A stretch of 64,000 nt of DNA, from NCBI GenBank assembly GCA_029433345.1, contig JAQTHY010000001.1, positions 682,001-746,000 of the forward strand. Reading direction: 5' to 3'. This DNA is from Orbaceae bacterium ESL0727. GTDB taxonomy: Bacteria > Pseudomonadota > Gammaproteobacteria > Enterobacterales > Orbaceae. Shown one piece after another: positions 28,191 through 40,042 of this stretch. The position numbers were made by a program, and so were the translations under genes. A model generated the notes under the pieces. The model worked only from the letters and a program-made list of their open reading frames with translations, was not told the DNA's origin and ran no database searches. Position 1 is the stretch's first letter. The number at the start of each line of letters is the position of its first letter.

Positions 28191-29150
28191 ATGTCTAAAA
28201 CAAAAATTTGGTCGTTAGGCGATGCGGTGGTGGATCTTCTGCCTTTAGGGGAGATGAATTACCGTGCTTGTGCGGGTGGGGCACCTGCGAATGTTGCGAT
28301 TGGCGTCGCAAAATTGGGATTACCGTCAGCTTTTATTGGTCGAGTGGGGAATGATCCTTTTGGTCAATTTATGGAGAACACGTTTCTCGCCTATCAGGTG
28401 GATTGCCAAAGCTTAGAAAAGGATGAGGATCACCGCACAAGTACGGTAGTGGTTGATTTAGGCACCCAAGGTGAACGGAGTTTTACCTTTTTGGTTTCGC
28501 CTTCTGCTGATCAGTTTTTATCCACTGCGGCAATTCCTGATTTTAATCAAGATATTTTACATTTTTGTTCACTTGCTTTGGTTGGGAAAACCTGTCGTAC
28601 AACGGTCAAAACAGCCATCGAACGGCTAAAAGCAAAACACGGACTAATTAGCTTTGATGTGAATTTACGTGAGCAAATGTGGCAAGATAAAGCCGAAATG
28701 CGCACTGTTATTAATCAATTTTGCCATTTTGCAGATATTTTAAAGCTGTCTGATGATGAGTTATTGTGGTTAACGGAAACGCAAGATTTTGATGCGGCAC
28801 TCAAACGATTACAGGACAATTATCATGCCCCACTCAAATTGGTGACCAAAGGGGGGGAGGGGAGTTTAGTTTTTTTGCAAGATCAGTTATTTGTCTTTGA
28901 TGCTTATGGTGTAGAAAGTATCGATACGACAGGGGCAGGCGATGCATTTGTCGCCGGGCTGTTAAGTAGTATCGCCTTATCGGGATTGCCCGAGGATAAA
29001 CTGATGTTAGAAAGCATGATGACGATAGCCAGTGCGTGTGGTGCCTTGGCGACGACCCAAAAAGGTGCACTGACAGCGTTACCGGATAGTGCTTTTCTAA
29101 AACAATTTGTGAGCAAACAACCTGCACTTGTTGCTAAGTTAATCGGTTAG
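28191..29150 (+). CDS. scrK: Fructokinase (PfkB family)
   Basis: The 319-residue sugar kinase has the PfkB signatures CAGGAPANVAIGVAKLG near the N terminus and DTTGAGDAFVAGLL with the catalytic Asp near residue 250. It phosphorylates the fructose released by ScrB so it can enter glycolysis. The divergent scrB, operators and CRP box make fructokinase the best call over related ribokinase-type enzymes. Confidence 0.9.
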   Translation: MSKTKIWSLGDAVVDLLPLGEMNYRACAGGAPANVAIGVAKLGLPSAFIGRVGNDPFGQFMENTFLAYQVDCQSLEKDEDHRTSTVVVDLGTQGERSFTFLVSPSADQFLSTAAIPDFNQDILHFCSLALVGKTCRTTVKTAIERLKAKHGLISFDVNLREQMWQDKAEMRTVINQFCHFADILKLSDDELLWLTETQDFDAALKRLQDNYHAPLKLVTKGGEGSLVFLQDQLFVFDAYGVESIDTTGAGDAFVAGLLSSIALSGLPEDKLMLESMMTIASACGALATTQKGALTALPDSAFLKQFVSKQPALVAKLIG

Positions 29151-29178
29151 GCTCACGTTTTTTTATTGAAAGCAGAAT

Positions 29179-29208
29179 AACATTGCGCTGACATGAGTCG
29201 GCGCAATG
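29179..29208 (+). terminator. Hairpin after scrK
   Basis: A perfect 9-bp stem ACATTGCGC / GCGCAATGT with a 12-nt loop sits 28 bp past the scrK stop. There is no T-run, so it may be a processing stop rather than a classical terminator. Confidence 0.45.
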
Positions 29209-29271
29209 TGGAACCCAGATAGCGTTGATTGGTGTTTTTATCAGCGCAAATTCAAGAGGAAGTGAGTGGCG

Positions 29272-29616
29272 TTAAGATAGCATCATCACCTTTTGGAAGT
29301 TAATGGTTTTGGCTTTTCGGTAAGTTAAAAACCAATCGATAACAACCCATATCACGCCGATTAGAAAAAAGAAAGTAATCAGTTTTATAATACCGAGGCA
29401 AATATCACCAAGATAAAATCTATCTGCTGCCAATCCACCTAACAAAAGCGATAAGATAAGTGTGATAATCGGGCTTTTTAACGAGATAGTTTGGATGTCA
29501 GTCTGTCTCCCTTCTGGTAAATGTTCTAATTTATTTTTTAGCATAGGGATTTGATCTGAATTAAATTTATCAGCATTGATCATAACGTATTGATCAGCAA
29601 ATTGTTTCTGGTCCAA
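29272..29616 (-). CDS. TM2-domain membrane protein
   Basis: This small protein of 114 residues has a polar N-terminal part (MLKNKLEHLPEG) and two hydrophobic helices around GGLAADRFYLGD, the TM2-domain hallmark (short hairpin with a DRFYLG turn). TM2 proteins are common in bacteria but their role is not established. The start is TTG 29616 preceded by AAGGAA; the N-terminal segment after it (DQYVMINADKF) resembles other bacterial TM2 proteins, which supports this start over the internal Met12. It stands alone between scrK and polA. Confidence 0.75.
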   Translation of the reverse strand: MDQKQFADQYVMINADKFNSDQIPMLKNKLEHLPEGRQTDIQTISLKSPIITLILSLLLGGLAADRFYLGDICLGIIKLITFFFLIGVIWVVIDWFLTYRKAKTINFQKVMMLS

Positions 29617-29915
29617 AGTAAATTCCTTATTTTAGATAATTAAGTGTTAGATAATAATTATTGAAAAACTGTTATTGTTAGTGACTGCTTTTAAATCATT
29701 ATGTTATTGATATATGTTATTAATAATAGTATTTGTTAGCAACCAAGAATGATATTCATTTGCTCTGATGATAAGTCAAAATAGCTAATGGATATGTGAT
29801 CATTCTAGAAAGAATAAAAAATAAATCAAGCAGATGTTTGACGGCAAAATCAGCTAAGGAGAATATTTATTGCAATTAGGGTATACTGTATTTTATCTGT
29901 GTTAAATGAGATTGT

Positions 29916-32696
29916 ATGAATATTATGCCAACCAATGCCCCTATTATTTTAGTTGATGGATCATCTTACCTTTATCGCGCTTTTTTTGCCTGCCCACCTT
30001 TTACCAATGCACAAGGTGAACCGACTGGGGCAATTTTTGGTGTGGTGAATATGATTCGGAGTTTGATGAATCAGTACCAACCATCCCATATCGCGGTGGT
30101 ATTTGATGCGAAAGGGGGATCATTCCGTAATGAGATCTATAGTGATTATAAAGCAACGCGTGACGCGATGCCCGAAAACCTGCGCCCACAAATCGAACCG
30201 ATCCACACTATTTTAAGAACGATGGGATTACCGCTATTATGCGTGGAAGGTGTTGAAGCAGATGATGTGATTGGTACATTAGCAAGGCAAGCTGAGCAAG
30301 AAGGCCTTGATATATTGATTAGTACTGGCGATAAAGATATGGCGCAATTAGTCAGTGATAAGATTACTTTAGTAAATACCATGAATAATACGGTTCTTGA
30401 TCCTGCCGGTGTTAAAGCGAAATATGGTATTCCGCCCGAAAAGATTATCGATTATTTGGCACTGATGGGGGATGCTTCGGATAATATTCCTGGGGTGCCG
30501 GGTGTGGGCGAAAAAACCGCGCAATCTTTATTGGCTGAATTTGCAGGATTAAAAGATATTTATCACCGCCTCGATGATATCGAAAAATTATCGATTCGTG
30601 GTGCGAAATCTTTAAAACAGAAATTGCTCGACAATAAAGAAAACGCCGACTTATCCTATTTTTTAGCCACCATTAAAACTGATGTGAAATTAGATTTTAC
30701 CAATGATGATTTATTAATAGGTGAGATGGATGTAGAGAAATTGGCTGATCTCTTTGCTTATTATGGTTTTCAACGTTGGCAAAAAGAGTTGTTGGCTGGC
30801 GGCTTTCTAAAACAGCAAAATGGTATAGAAAATTCGGTCTTATCGGCAACAACGCAAGAACTGACCACGATGGCGAATCATACTCATAAAATTGATTATC
30901 AAACTATTTTGACGTCGGAACAGCTGGATAAATGGGTCGATAAATTGGCCAATTGCCAACAATTTGCTTTTGATACCGAAACCGATAGCCTTGATCATGT
31001 GCATGCTAATTTGGTCGGTCTATCATTATGTATTACCCCTAACGAGGCGGCTTATATCCCGGTTAATCATCACTATTTAGGTGTGCCAAAGCAGTTACCG
31101 ATTGAAGAAGTGATTGGTAAATTAAAGCCAATTTTAGAAGATGCGACGATTAAGAAAATTGGTCAAAATGCGAAGTTTGATTACAGTGTATTGGCTAATT
31201 ATGGTATTCATGTTAACGGTATTGCCTATGACACGATGCTGGAATCTTACGTGCTTAATAGTAATGATCGCCATGATATGGATAGCATGGCAAAACGTTA
31301 TCTTAATTATCAGACGATGACCTATGATGAACTGACTAAAATTGATAAAAAACGGTTTACGATTGATGAAATTGAGATTGAAAAAACAGCACATTATGCG
31401 GCCGAAGATGCCGATGTGACATTAAAATTGCATCAGCAATTATGGCCACGGCTAGAAAAAAACGATAAATTGCGCAAGCTATTTTCTGACATCGAAATGC
31501 CGCTGGCGATAGTGTTGGCCAAGATGGAACGGACAGGCGTGTTAGTGGATGTTAAGCTGCTAAATGCCTATTCAGCAGAGTTAGCGCAAAAATTACAGCA
31601 AACAGAAATCGCATTACATCAATTGGCTGGCGAAAAATTCAATCCAGCTTCGCCAAAACAGATTCAGACTATCTTGTTTGATAAGCTACAATTACCAGTT
31701 TTGAAAAAGACGCCAAAAGGTGATCCGTCAACGGGTGAAGAAGTATTAAGTGAATTAGCCAATGAGTATGAATTGCCGCGCATGATACTTTTTTATCGCG
31801 GATTGGCCAAACTGAAAAATACCTATACCGATAAACTGCCACAGATGATTAGCCCGAAAGATCACCGTATTCATACCAATTATAATCAGATTGGTACGGT
31901 AACGGGGCGTTTGTCATCTAATGATCCTAACTTGCAAAATATTCCGGTTCGTAATGAAGAAGGGCGACGAATTCGCCAAGCATTTATTGCGCCACAAGGT
32001 TATAAAATTATTTCGGCTGACTATTCGCAAATTGAGTTACGGATTATGGCGCATCTATCACAAGATAAAAGTCTTTTAACGGCGTTTGCGCATGATAAAG
32101 ATATCCACCGTGTGACCGCCAGCGAAATTTTAGGTAAAGCGGAATCGGATGTCACTACCGAAGAACGCCGCCGTGCGAAAGCGGTTAATTTTGGGCTGAT
32201 TTACGGCATGAGCGCGTTTGGATTATCTAAACAGATCAATATTCCCCGTAAAGAAGCGCAATTTTATATTGATCGTTATTTTGAACGTTATCCTGGTGTG
32301 CAAAAGTATATGGATGAGACACGTAAGCTGGCAGCCCAAAAAGGTTATGTCGAAACGTTATCGGGACGTCGTCTCTATTTACCTAAAATCACCTCGACCA
32401 ATGGTATTGAAAAACGTGCGGCTGAACGTGCTGCGATTAATGCACCTATGCAAGGTACCGCTGCGGATATTATCAAAACTGCAATGATTAAAATGAGCGA
32501 TTGGATCAAAAGCCAAGATAAACACAATGTGAATATGGTTATGCAAGTCCATGATGAACTTATTTTTGAGGTGAAAGAAGAGCTGGTCGAATCTTATCAG
32601 CAACAGATCAAATCAATTATGGAAAACTGCTACCAACTTTCTGTTCCATTGCGGGTGGATGTCGGTATCGGGGATAATTGGGACGAAGCGCACTAA
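29916..32696 (+). CDS. polA: DNA polymerase I
   Basis: This 926-residue repair and Okazaki-fragment polymerase (E. coli 928) has three domains. The 5' nuclease lies at about 1-290 (ILVDGSSYLYRAFF, VEADDVIGTLA, GDASDNIPGVPG). The proofreading 3' exonuclease follows at about 325-520 with its acidic residues intact (FDTETDSLD, YAAEDADVT). The polymerase domain contains DYSQIELRIMAHLS, RRRAKAVNFGLIYGMSAFGL and VHDELIFEV. Two ATG codons are close; the first is used, though its ribosome site is weak. The ribF gene follows 125 bp later. Confidence 0.96.
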   Translation: MNIMPTNAPIILVDGSSYLYRAFFACPPFTNAQGEPTGAIFGVVNMIRSLMNQYQPSHIAVVFDAKGGSFRNEIYSDYKATRDAMPENLRPQIEPIHTILRTMGLPLLCVEGVEADDVIGTLARQAEQEGLDILISTGDKDMAQLVSDKITLVNTMNNTVLDPAGVKAKYGIPPEKIIDYLALMGDASDNIPGVPGVGEKTAQSLLAEFAGLKDIYHRLDDIEKLSIRGAKSLKQKLLDNKENADLSYFLATIKTDVKLDFTNDDLLIGEMDVEKLADLFAYYGFQRWQKELLAGGFLKQQNGIENSVLSATTQELTTMANHTHKIDYQTILTSEQLDKWVDKLANCQQFAFDTETDSLDHVHANLVGLSLCITPNEAAYIPVNHHYLGVPKQLPIEEVIGKLKPILEDATIKKIGQNAKFDYSVLANYGIHVNGIAYDTMLESYVLNSNDRHDMDSMAKRYLNYQTMTYDELTKIDKKRFTIDEIEIEKTAHYAAEDADVTLKLHQQLWPRLEKNDKLRKLFSDIEMPLAIVLAKMERTGVLVDVKLLNAYSAELAQKLQQTEIALHQLAGEKFNPASPKQIQTILFDKLQLPVLKKTPKGDPSTGEEVLSELANEYELPRMILFYRGLAKLKNTYTDKLPQMISPKDHRIHTNYNQIGTVTGRLSSNDPNLQNIPVRNEEGRRIRQAFIAPQGYKIISADYSQIELRIMAHLSQDKSLLTAFAHDKDIHRVTASEILGKAESDVTTEERRRAKAVNFGLIYGMSAFGLSKQINIPRKEAQFYIDRYFERYPGVQKYMDETRKLAAQKGYVETLSGRRLYLPKITSTNGIEKRAAERAAINAPMQGTAADIIKTAMIKMSDWIKSQDKHNVNMVMQVHDELIFEVKEELVESYQQQIKSIMENCYQLSVPLRVDVGIGDNWDEAH

Positions 32697-32821
32697 AATA
32701 GCTAAAATTATCGCGCTTTTCTTGACTGTTTCTCTATTAACAGCATTAGTCAATATGGCAACTTGCTGTTATAATTTGCTACCATTTAAAAAGAAAATAA
32801 GATAAATACAGATTTGTCGTA

Positions 32822-33811
32822 ATGAAGATTATTCGTGGCATTGAAAACTTACATCATCAATTCGAGCAATGTGCAGTCACATTGGGAAATTTTGATGGGG
32901 TACATTTGGGGCACCAAAAGCTGATCGAACAGCTTGTTGCGAAAAGTAAAACGCTGAATTTGCCATCCGTTGTGATCTTATTTGAGCCACAACCCCTTGA
33001 GTTTTTTAAGCAAGATCAGGCCCCTGCGCGATTAACTTCGTTTCAAGAAAAATTAAAATTGATCGCACAATTAGGCGTGGATTATGTTTTAGCTGTGCCT
33101 TTTTCGCAAACGTTTGCTAATCTTTCGGCGGATGATTTTATTCAAGATTGGCTGATTAACCGTTTGCAAGCACGTTATATTATTATAGGTGATGATTTTC
33201 GCTTTGGCGCAGGCCGTAAAGGCAGTGCCGAATTACTTTCTTATTATGCGGATAATGCTAAATTCGCCGTTGATCAAAAGACAACACAAGCTGGTTTTAC
33301 CGTCGAAAGTATGCCAACGTTTATTTTACACGGTGCGAATAATCTACGGGTTAGCAGCACAGCGGTTCGGGAAGCGTTACAAGCAGATGATTTCGTGCGC
33401 ACGCGCTGTTTACTTGGCCGAGATTATCGCATTCAAGGTCGCGTGATACACGGTAATGCGCTGGCAAGGCAATTGGGTTTCCCGACGGCCAATATTTTGC
33501 TACATCGTAAAAAACCAGCACTGCAAGGTGTCTATCTAGTGCAAGTACGTGATCTCTGCGCTGACGTGGGGGGAATCAGTCAAACCTATTATGGTATTGC
33601 CAATATTGGTATTCGGCCCACCATTAATGGGAAAACGCCCATGCTAGAAGTGAATATTTTTAATTTTTCAGCTGATATTTACGGCCATTATTTAACGGTG
33701 CAATTTATCCAAAAATTGCGTGATGAACAGAAATTCAGCTCTCTTGATGCGTTAAAAGAACAGATTGGCCATGATGTTGCTGTGGCAAAAAAGATAATAA
33801 GTGCTAATTGA
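32822..33811 (+). CDS. ribF: Bifunctional riboflavin kinase / FAD synthetase
   Basis: This 329-residue enzyme makes FMN and FAD from riboflavin. The N-terminal FAD-synthetase domain has TLGNFDGVHLGHQKLI and, further on, RVSSTAVREAL. The C-terminal flavokinase domain has GRVIHGNALARQLGFPTANI, GIANIGIRPT and EVNIFNF. As in many gammaproteobacteria it precedes ileS and lspA, here by 36 bp. Confidence 0.95.
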   Translation: MKIIRGIENLHHQFEQCAVTLGNFDGVHLGHQKLIEQLVAKSKTLNLPSVVILFEPQPLEFFKQDQAPARLTSFQEKLKLIAQLGVDYVLAVPFSQTFANLSADDFIQDWLINRLQARYIIIGDDFRFGAGRKGSAELLSYYADNAKFAVDQKTTQAGFTVESMPTFILHGANNLRVSSTAVREALQADDFVRTRCLLGRDYRIQGRVIHGNALARQLGFPTANILLHRKKPALQGVYLVQVRDLCADVGGISQTYYGIANIGIRPTINGKTPMLEVNIFNFSADIYGHYLTVQFIQKLRDEQKFSSLDALKEQIGHDVAVAKKIISAN

Positions 33812-33847
33812 TTAACGAAAATCTAAACAATTAATTGGAATACAAGC

Positions 33848-36685
33848 ATGACAGACTATAAAAATACATTGAATCTACCGGAAACCGGCTTCCCAATGCG
33901 TGGCGATCTTGCCAAGCGTGAACCGGCAATGTTACAGAATTGGTACGATAAAGAACTCTATCGTAAGATTCGTCAGGCTAAAAAAGGCAAAAAAAGTTTT
34001 ATTTTGCACGATGGCCCTCCTTATGCGAATGGGAAACTCCATATCGGTCATGCGGTGAATAAAATTATTAAAGATATCATCATCAAATCGAAAACATTCA
34101 GCGGTTATGATTCGCCTTATATTCCGGGTTGGGATTGTCATGGTTTGCCAATTGAACAGAAAGTCGAAGAGCAAGTCGGTAAACCGGGCGTTAAAGTTTC
34201 ACCGGCTGAATTCCGAAAAATTTGTCGTGATTATGCAGCTTCACAAATTGAATTGCAAAAAGCTGATTTTATCCGTATGGGCGTGATGGGGGATTTCCAA
34301 AATCCTTATCGCACTATGGATTACAGTACTGAAGCAAATATTATTCGTGCACTTGGTAAGGTGATCGAAAATGGTCATTTAGTGAAAGGCGCTAAACCGG
34401 TTTATTGGTGTACCGACTGTATGTCAGCTTTAGCGGAAGCTGAAGTCGAATATTATGATAAATCCTCCCCTGCTATTGATGTAAAATTCAAAGCGGTGGA
34501 TAACGATGCTGTCGCGCAGAAGTTTGGTATCAGTACCCGTTTGCCGATTTATGCAGTTATCTGGACAACCACACCATGGACATTACCGGCTAGCCGTGCG
34601 ATCTCATTAAATCCAGAATTTGAGTATCAGCTGGTTGAAGTAAATCATCAAGAATGTCTGATTTTATCAACGGATCTAACAAAATCGGTGATGGAACGAG
34701 CAGGTATTACCGATTATCAAATTTTAGGTAAATGCCAAGGTAGTGCGCTTGAGCTATTGCGTTTTGCGCATCCTTTTTTACCTTTTGATGAGCCAATTAT
34801 TTTAGGTGATCATGTGACGAATGACGCCGGTACAGGTGCTGTCCATACTGCGCCGGGTCATGGTGCCGAAGACTTTGTGGTTGGGCAAAAATATCAGATC
34901 GAAGTGGCTAATCCGGTTGGGGGCAATGGGTGCTTTTTACCTGGTACTGGCGCAGGTTTAGATGGTCTATTTGTCTTTAAAGCCAATAAAGTGATTATCG
35001 ATATGTTGAGAGAAAACGCCTCACTATTGCACTTTGCTAATATTGAGCACAGTTACCCTTGCTGTTGGCGGCATAAAACGCCGGTTATTTATCGTGCCAC
35101 ACCGCAATGGTTTATCAGTATGGATAAGCCGAATAAACAAGGACAAGCTTTACGGGCACAGTCGTTAAAAGAGATCAAAGGCGTGCATTGGATCCCAGAG
35201 TGGGGACAAGCACGGATTGAAAACATGGTGGCCAATCGCCCCGACTGGTGTATTTCAAGACAACGCACGTGGGGTGTGCCAATGGCACTTTTTGTCCACA
35301 AAGAGACAGAAGCGTTGCACCCAGATACACAACAGTTAATTGAAAAAGTGGCCAAATTGGTTGAAAAAGATGGCATTCAAGCTTGGTGGGATGCTGATAT
35401 TAAAACATTACTCGGTCCTGATGCGGATAATTACCGCAAAGTGCCAGATACGTTAGATGTGTGGTTCGATTCAGGATCGACTTTCTATTCAGTAGTCCGT
35501 GTTCGACCTGAATTTGAAGGCCATTCACCGGATATGTATTTAGAAGGCTCTGATCAACATCGTGGTTGGTTTATGTCATCATTAATGCTCTCTACCGCTA
35601 TCGATAATAAAGCACCGTATAAACAAGTGTTAACGCATGGCTTTGTGGTAGATGGACAAGGCCGTAAGATGTCTAAATCACTGGGTAACATTGTGACACC
35701 GCAAGAAGTGATGAATAAACTGGGGGCAGATATTCTGCGTTTGTGGATTGCATCGACAGATTATTCGGGTGAAATGAGTTATTCTGATGAAATAATCAAA
35801 CGTTCGGCGGACAGTTACCGTCGTATTCGCAATACCGCTCGCTTTTTATTAGCCAATCTAAACGGTTTTAATCCTGACACGGATCTGATTAAACCTGAAG
35901 AGATGGTGGTGCTTGATCGCTGGGCAGTGAGTATGGCAAAAGAGGCGCAAGACGAAATCATCAATGCCTACGAAAATTATGATTTCCATAAAGTTGTCCA
36001 ACGAATTATGCAATTTTGCTCTATCGAAATGGGATCATTCTATTTAGATATTATTAAAGATCGTCAATATACCGCAAAAAGTGATAGTGTTGCGCGCCAT
36101 AGCTGCCAAACTGCGCTTTACCATATTGCGCATGCGATGGTACGTTGGATTGCACCAATATTATCCTTTACAGCAGATGAGATTTGGCAATACTTACCGG
36201 TGGCAAGTCAAGCGGTCAACAATAAAGCTGAGTTTATCTTTTTAGATGAGTGGTATCCTGCACTCTTTTCATTAGCAGAGCATGAAGCACTGAATAATGA
36301 TTATTGGGCGCATATTTTAGCGATTCGTAGCGAAGTGAATAAAGTGCTTGAGCAAGGGCGTAATGATAAAGTTATCGGTAGCGCATTAGAAGCCGCCGTC
36401 ACACTTTATGCCGATGAAAATATTGCCACTTTACTGACTAAATTGGGTGATGAATTGCGTTTTGTTTTGTTAACTTCGCAAGCTATTGTCAAACCGTTAG
36501 CAGAAGCGCCGGCGGATGCCGTTGTGACTGAAATAGCAGGACTGAAAATAGCACTCGCTAAAGCGCAAGGTGATAAATGTCCACGTTGCTGGCATTTTAC
36601 TGTTGATAATGATCCAAAAACGCATTTATGCAAACGTTGTGAATGTAATATTCATGGCCAAGGTGAAGTTCGTCATTTTGCGTAA
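33848..36685 (+). CDS. ileS: Isoleucyl-tRNA synthetase
   Basis: This 945-residue class I synthetase has the HIGH motif in [16 protein letters not shown] (about residue 58-73), the editing domain ([29 protein letters not shown]), KMSKS in [10 protein letters not shown] and a C-terminal zinc finger, CPRCWHF...CKRCECN. Length and domains match the E. coli enzyme, so it is a normal essential gene. It lies between ribF and lspA. Confidence 0.97.
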   Translation: MTDYKNTLNLPETGFPMRGDLAKREPAMLQNWYDKELYRKIRQAKKGKKSFILHDGPPYANGKLHIGHAVNKIIKDIIIKSKTFSGYDSPYIPGWDCHGLPIEQKVEEQVGKPGVKVSPAEFRKICRDYAASQIELQKADFIRMGVMGDFQNPYRTMDYSTEANIIRALGKVIENGHLVKGAKPVYWCTDCMSALAEAEVEYYDKSSPAIDVKFKAVDNDAVAQKFGISTRLPIYAVIWTTTPWTLPASRAISLNPEFEYQLVEVNHQECLILSTDLTKSVMERAGITDYQILGKCQGSALELLRFAHPFLPFDEPIILGDHVTNDAGTGAVHTAPGHGAEDFVVGQKYQIEVANPVGGNGCFLPGTGAGLDGLFVFKANKVIIDMLRENASLLHFANIEHSYPCCWRHKTPVIYRATPQWFISMDKPNKQGQALRAQSLKEIKGVHWIPEWGQARIENMVANRPDWCISRQRTWGVPMALFVHKETEALHPDTQQLIEKVAKLVEKDGIQAWWDADIKTLLGPDADNYRKVPDTLDVWFDSGSTFYSVVRVRPEFEGHSPDMYLEGSDQHRGWFMSSLMLSTAIDNKAPYKQVLTHGFVVDGQGRKMSKSLGNIVTPQEVMNKLGADILRLWIASTDYSGEMSYSDEIIKRSADSYRRIRNTARFLLANLNGFNPDTDLIKPEEMVVLDRWAVSMAKEAQDEIINAYENYDFHKVVQRIMQFCSIEMGSFYLDIIKDRQYTAKSDSVARHSCQTALYHIAHAMVRWIAPILSFTADEIWQYLPVASQAVNNKAEFIFLDEWYPALFSLAEHEALNNDYWAHILAIRSEVNKVLEQGRNDKVIGSALEAAVTLYADENIATLLTKLGDELRFVLLTSQAIVKPLAEAPADAVVTEIAGLKIALAKAQGDKCPRCWHFTVDNDPKTHLCKRCECNIHGQGEVRHFA

Positions 36686-36763
36686 ATGAATTGATCACTA
36701 TGCATCCATCAAGGTGGATTTTGATTAAAGGATCAGCGGGTGGATGCCTATAAAACTTGTCAC

Positions 36764-36791
36764 TTAGCCGACGATGATAGTCGTTGGCTAA
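36764..36791 (+). other. Stable hairpin between ileS and lspA
   Basis: TTAGCCGACGA / TCGTTGGCTAA form an 11-bp stem (one G-T pair) with a 6-nt loop, about 60 bp before the lspA start. There is no T-run. Just upstream GCATCCA (about 36701) and TGGATGC (about 36741) can form a second arm. It may protect or divide the ileS-lspA message. Confidence 0.5.
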
Positions 36792-36849
36792 GGATTGTCA
36801 GAATAATGTCTGTCAGGATTATTACCTTCGGAGTTAATGAGAATAAAAG

Positions 36850-37347
36850 ATGAAAAAAGATAATGGACTCTATTGGTTAGCCATGGCTGGTTTGGTTTTT
36901 ATTATTGATATTGCGAGCAAATTCTGGATTATTAATCACTTCTTTCTATTTGAATCCATCAATCTTCTGCCTTTTTTCTCGATTACCTATGTGAGAAACA
37001 TTGGCGCAGCGTTTAGTATATTCGAAGGGCAACGTTTGCTGCTTGCTGCGGTTGCGGTGGTGATTAGTGGTGTGATTATTTATCTACTTTACCGTACACC
37101 ACGTGCTAAAAAATTGGAAAATTGTTCATTGTCACTTATTTTAGGCGGCGCATTAGGTAATTTATTTGATCGGCTATATCATGGTTTTGTGATTGATTTT
37201 TTAGATGTGAATTTTGGCGAATGGCATTATCCGACCTTTAATATTGCCGATTGTGCCATCTGTATTGGGATCGCTTTATTTATTTTGAGCAGCTGTATTA
37301 TCTATCCCAAAAAGAACGATAGACAAAAAAGGAATAAAGAAAAATAG
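36850..37347 (+). CDS. lspA: Lipoprotein signal peptidase
   Basis: This 165-residue aspartyl peptidase with four membrane helices cuts the signal peptide from diacylglyceryl-modified prolipoproteins. Family motifs are [38 protein letters not shown] with the first catalytic Asp, and FNIADCAI with the second. It comes 164 bp after ileS and one base before ispH; the peptidyl-prolyl isomerase gene fkpB, which separates them in E. coli, is absent. Confidence 0.95.
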   Translation: MKKDNGLYWLAMAGLVFIIDIASKFWIINHFFLFESINLLPFFSITYVRNIGAAFSIFEGQRLLLAAVAVVISGVIIYLLYRTPRAKKLENCSLSLILGGALGNLFDRLYHGFVIDFLDVNFGEWHYPTFNIADCAICIGIALFILSSCIIYPKKNDRQKRNKEK

Positions 37348-37348
37348 T

Positions 37349-38359
37349 ATGCAGATAATTTTAGCCAATCCGCGAGGTTTTTGTGCGGGTGTTGATCGTG
37401 CCATTACGATTGTGGAACGGGCATTAGAGTTTTTCGGTGCGCCTGTTTATGTCCGCCATGAAGTGGTACATAATCGCTATGTGGTCAATCGTTTGGTTGA
37501 GTTAGGGGCTATTTTTATTGAAAATATTTGTGATGTTCCTGATAATGCGGTGTTAATCTTTTCAGCTCACGGTGTTTCTAAAGCTGTGCGCGCTGAAGCA
37601 AAACAGCGGCAGTTACGTATTTTTGACGCAACCTGCCCACTGGTAACGAAAGTACATATGGAAGTAGCAAGAGCCAGTTACCGTGGTGAAGAGGTGATTT
37701 TGATTGGCCATGCTGGTCATATTGAAGTAGAAGGTACCATGGGGCAATACAGTAATCCGCATGGTGGAATCTATTTGGTTGAATCGGTCAAGGATGTCGA
37801 AAACTTAGTTGTCAAACACGAGGATCATCTCTGTTTTACCACACAAACCACGTTATCGGTTGATGATACTAAAGAGATTATTACTGCGCTGCTTAAACGT
37901 TTCCCTTCGATTTCGGGACCACGTAAGAATGATATCTGCTATGCCACAACCAATCGGCAACAAGCGGTTAGGGATCTGGCAACAAAATCGGATATTGTTT
38001 TAGTTGTGGGGTCGAAAAACTCATCTAACTCTAATCGGCTTGCAGAATTGGCTAAGCGTGAAGGTAAACATGCTTATTTGATTGATTTTGCTTCTGATAT
38101 CAAACCTGAATGGTTGATTAATGCCGGTGTGATTGGGGTGACGGCGGGCGCTTCTGCCCCTGAAGTGTTAGTCCAAGATGTGATTAACCGTTTAAAAAGG
38201 CTGGGTTGCAGTTCACTGATAGAGATGGACGGTATTTTGGAAAATATCGTGTTTGAAATACCCAAAGAACTGGGACCTAAAGAACCAGGATCCAAAGAAC
38301 TCGAACCCAAAGAAGTAAATTCACCAGAACAACGTATTAAAGTGGTCACCATAGATTAA
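37349..38359 (+). CDS. ispH: 4-hydroxy-3-methylbut-2-enyl diphosphate reductase
   Basis: This enzyme is the last step of the MEP isoprenoid pathway, making IPP and DMAPP. The three iron-sulfur ligands are Cys12 ([11 protein letters not shown]), the Cys in DATCPLV and that in [11 protein letters not shown]. The 336 residues exceed the usual 316 because of a C-terminal tail made of repeated [18 protein letters not shown] units, encoded by a 15-bp tandem repeat (38261-38320). The catalytic core is complete, so the tail is probably tolerated rather than functional. Confidence 0.95.
   Translation: MQIILANPRGFCAGVDRAITIVERALEFFGAPVYVRHEVVHNRYVVNRLVELGAIFIENICDVPDNAVLIFSAHGVSKAVRAEAKQRQLRIFDATCPLVTKVHMEVARASYRGEEVILIGHAGHIEVEGTMGQYSNPHGGIYLVESVKDVENLVVKHEDHLCFTTQTTLSVDDTKEIITALLKRFPSISGPRKNDICYATTNRQQAVRDLATKSDIVLVVGSKNSSNSNRLAELAKREGKHAYLIDFASDIKPEWLINAGVIGVTAGASAPEVLVQDVINRLKRLGCSSLIEMDGILENIVFEIPKELGPKEPGSKELEPKEVNSPEQRIKVVTID
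38261..38320 (+). repeat. 15-bp tandem repeat in the 3' end of ispH, four units
   Basis: The units are CCCAAAGAACTGGGA, CCTAAAGAACCAGGA, TCCAAAGAACTCGAA and CCCAAAGAAGTAAAT. They encode the Lys-Glu/Pro-rich tail. The unit length is a multiple of three, so the frame survives. Confidence 0.85.
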
Positions 38360-38379
38360 TTAATCATTTTTGACGATTT

Positions 38380-39258
<879 letters not shown>

Positions 39259-39885
39259 ATGAAAATTGTTGAAGTAAAACATCCCCTAGTTCGTCATAAA
39301 ATTGGTTTAATGCGTGAACATGATATTTCGACTAAGGATTTCCGCGATCTTGCTAGCGAAGTAGGCAGCTTATTGACCTATGAAGCTACGGCTAATTTAC
39401 CTACAGAACAAGTCACTATTCAGGGTTGGTGCGGTCCTGTGCCAGTAGAGCGTATAAAAGGTAAAAAAATTACCGTGGTACCTATTTTACGTGCTGGACT
39501 TGGTATGATGGACGGCGTCCTTAAACATATCCCGAGTGCCCGTATTAGTGTAGTCGGTTTTTATCGTAATGAAGAATCACTCGAACCGGTACCGTATTTC
39601 CAAAAATTAACATCTGATATTTCTGATCGTATGGCGTTGGTTGTTGATCCAATGTTAGCTACCGGTGGATCTATGGTGGCCACCATTAATTTGCTAAAAG
39701 AAGCGGGTTGCAAGAATATTAAAGTATTAGTGTTAGTTGCGGCACCAGAAGGTATTCGAGCATTAGAAAAAGCACATCCTGATATTGAGCTCTATACCGC
39801 AGCAATTGATGAGCGGCTCAATGATAAAGGCTATATTTTGCCAGGACTGGGTGATGCCGGAGACAAGATCTTCGGAACTAAATAA
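39259..39885 (+). CDS. upp: Uracil phosphoribosyltransferase
   Basis: This cytoplasmic salvage enzyme joins uracil with PRPP to form UMP. The 208 residues match E. coli Upp (208): [16 protein letters not shown] at the start, [11 protein letters not shown], the PRPP loop [11 protein letters not shown], and the uracil-binding end [17 protein letters not shown]. uraA follows after a terminator, the usual salvage pair. Confidence 0.97.
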   Translation: MKIVEVKHPLVRHKIGLMREHDISTKDFRDLASEVGSLLTYEATANLPTEQVTIQGWCGPVPVERIKGKKITVVPILRAGLGMMDGVLKHIPSARISVVGFYRNEESLEPVPYFQKLTSDISDRMALVVDPMLATGGSMVATINLLKEAGCKNIKVLVLVAAPEGIRALEKAHPDIELYTAAIDERLNDKGYILPGLGDAGDKIFGTK

Positions 39886-39901
39886 AAATCTCAAAAATTA
39901 G

Positions 39902-39921
39902 ACCGGTTAATCCGGTTTTTT
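39902..39921 (+). terminator. Terminator between upp and uraA
   Basis: Stem ACCGG / CCGGT with a 5-nt loop followed by six T. It probably attenuates read-through into uraA. Confidence 0.75.
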
Positions 39922-40042
39922 TATGTCTAAATTTATTACCGTTAACCGTGCGTAGCAGAATGCTGCATACGAAATACGAAATACGAAACAATAGACGTAC
40001 CTTTTTTATCGGAAAAATTTAATTTTATCAAGAGAGGATAAT

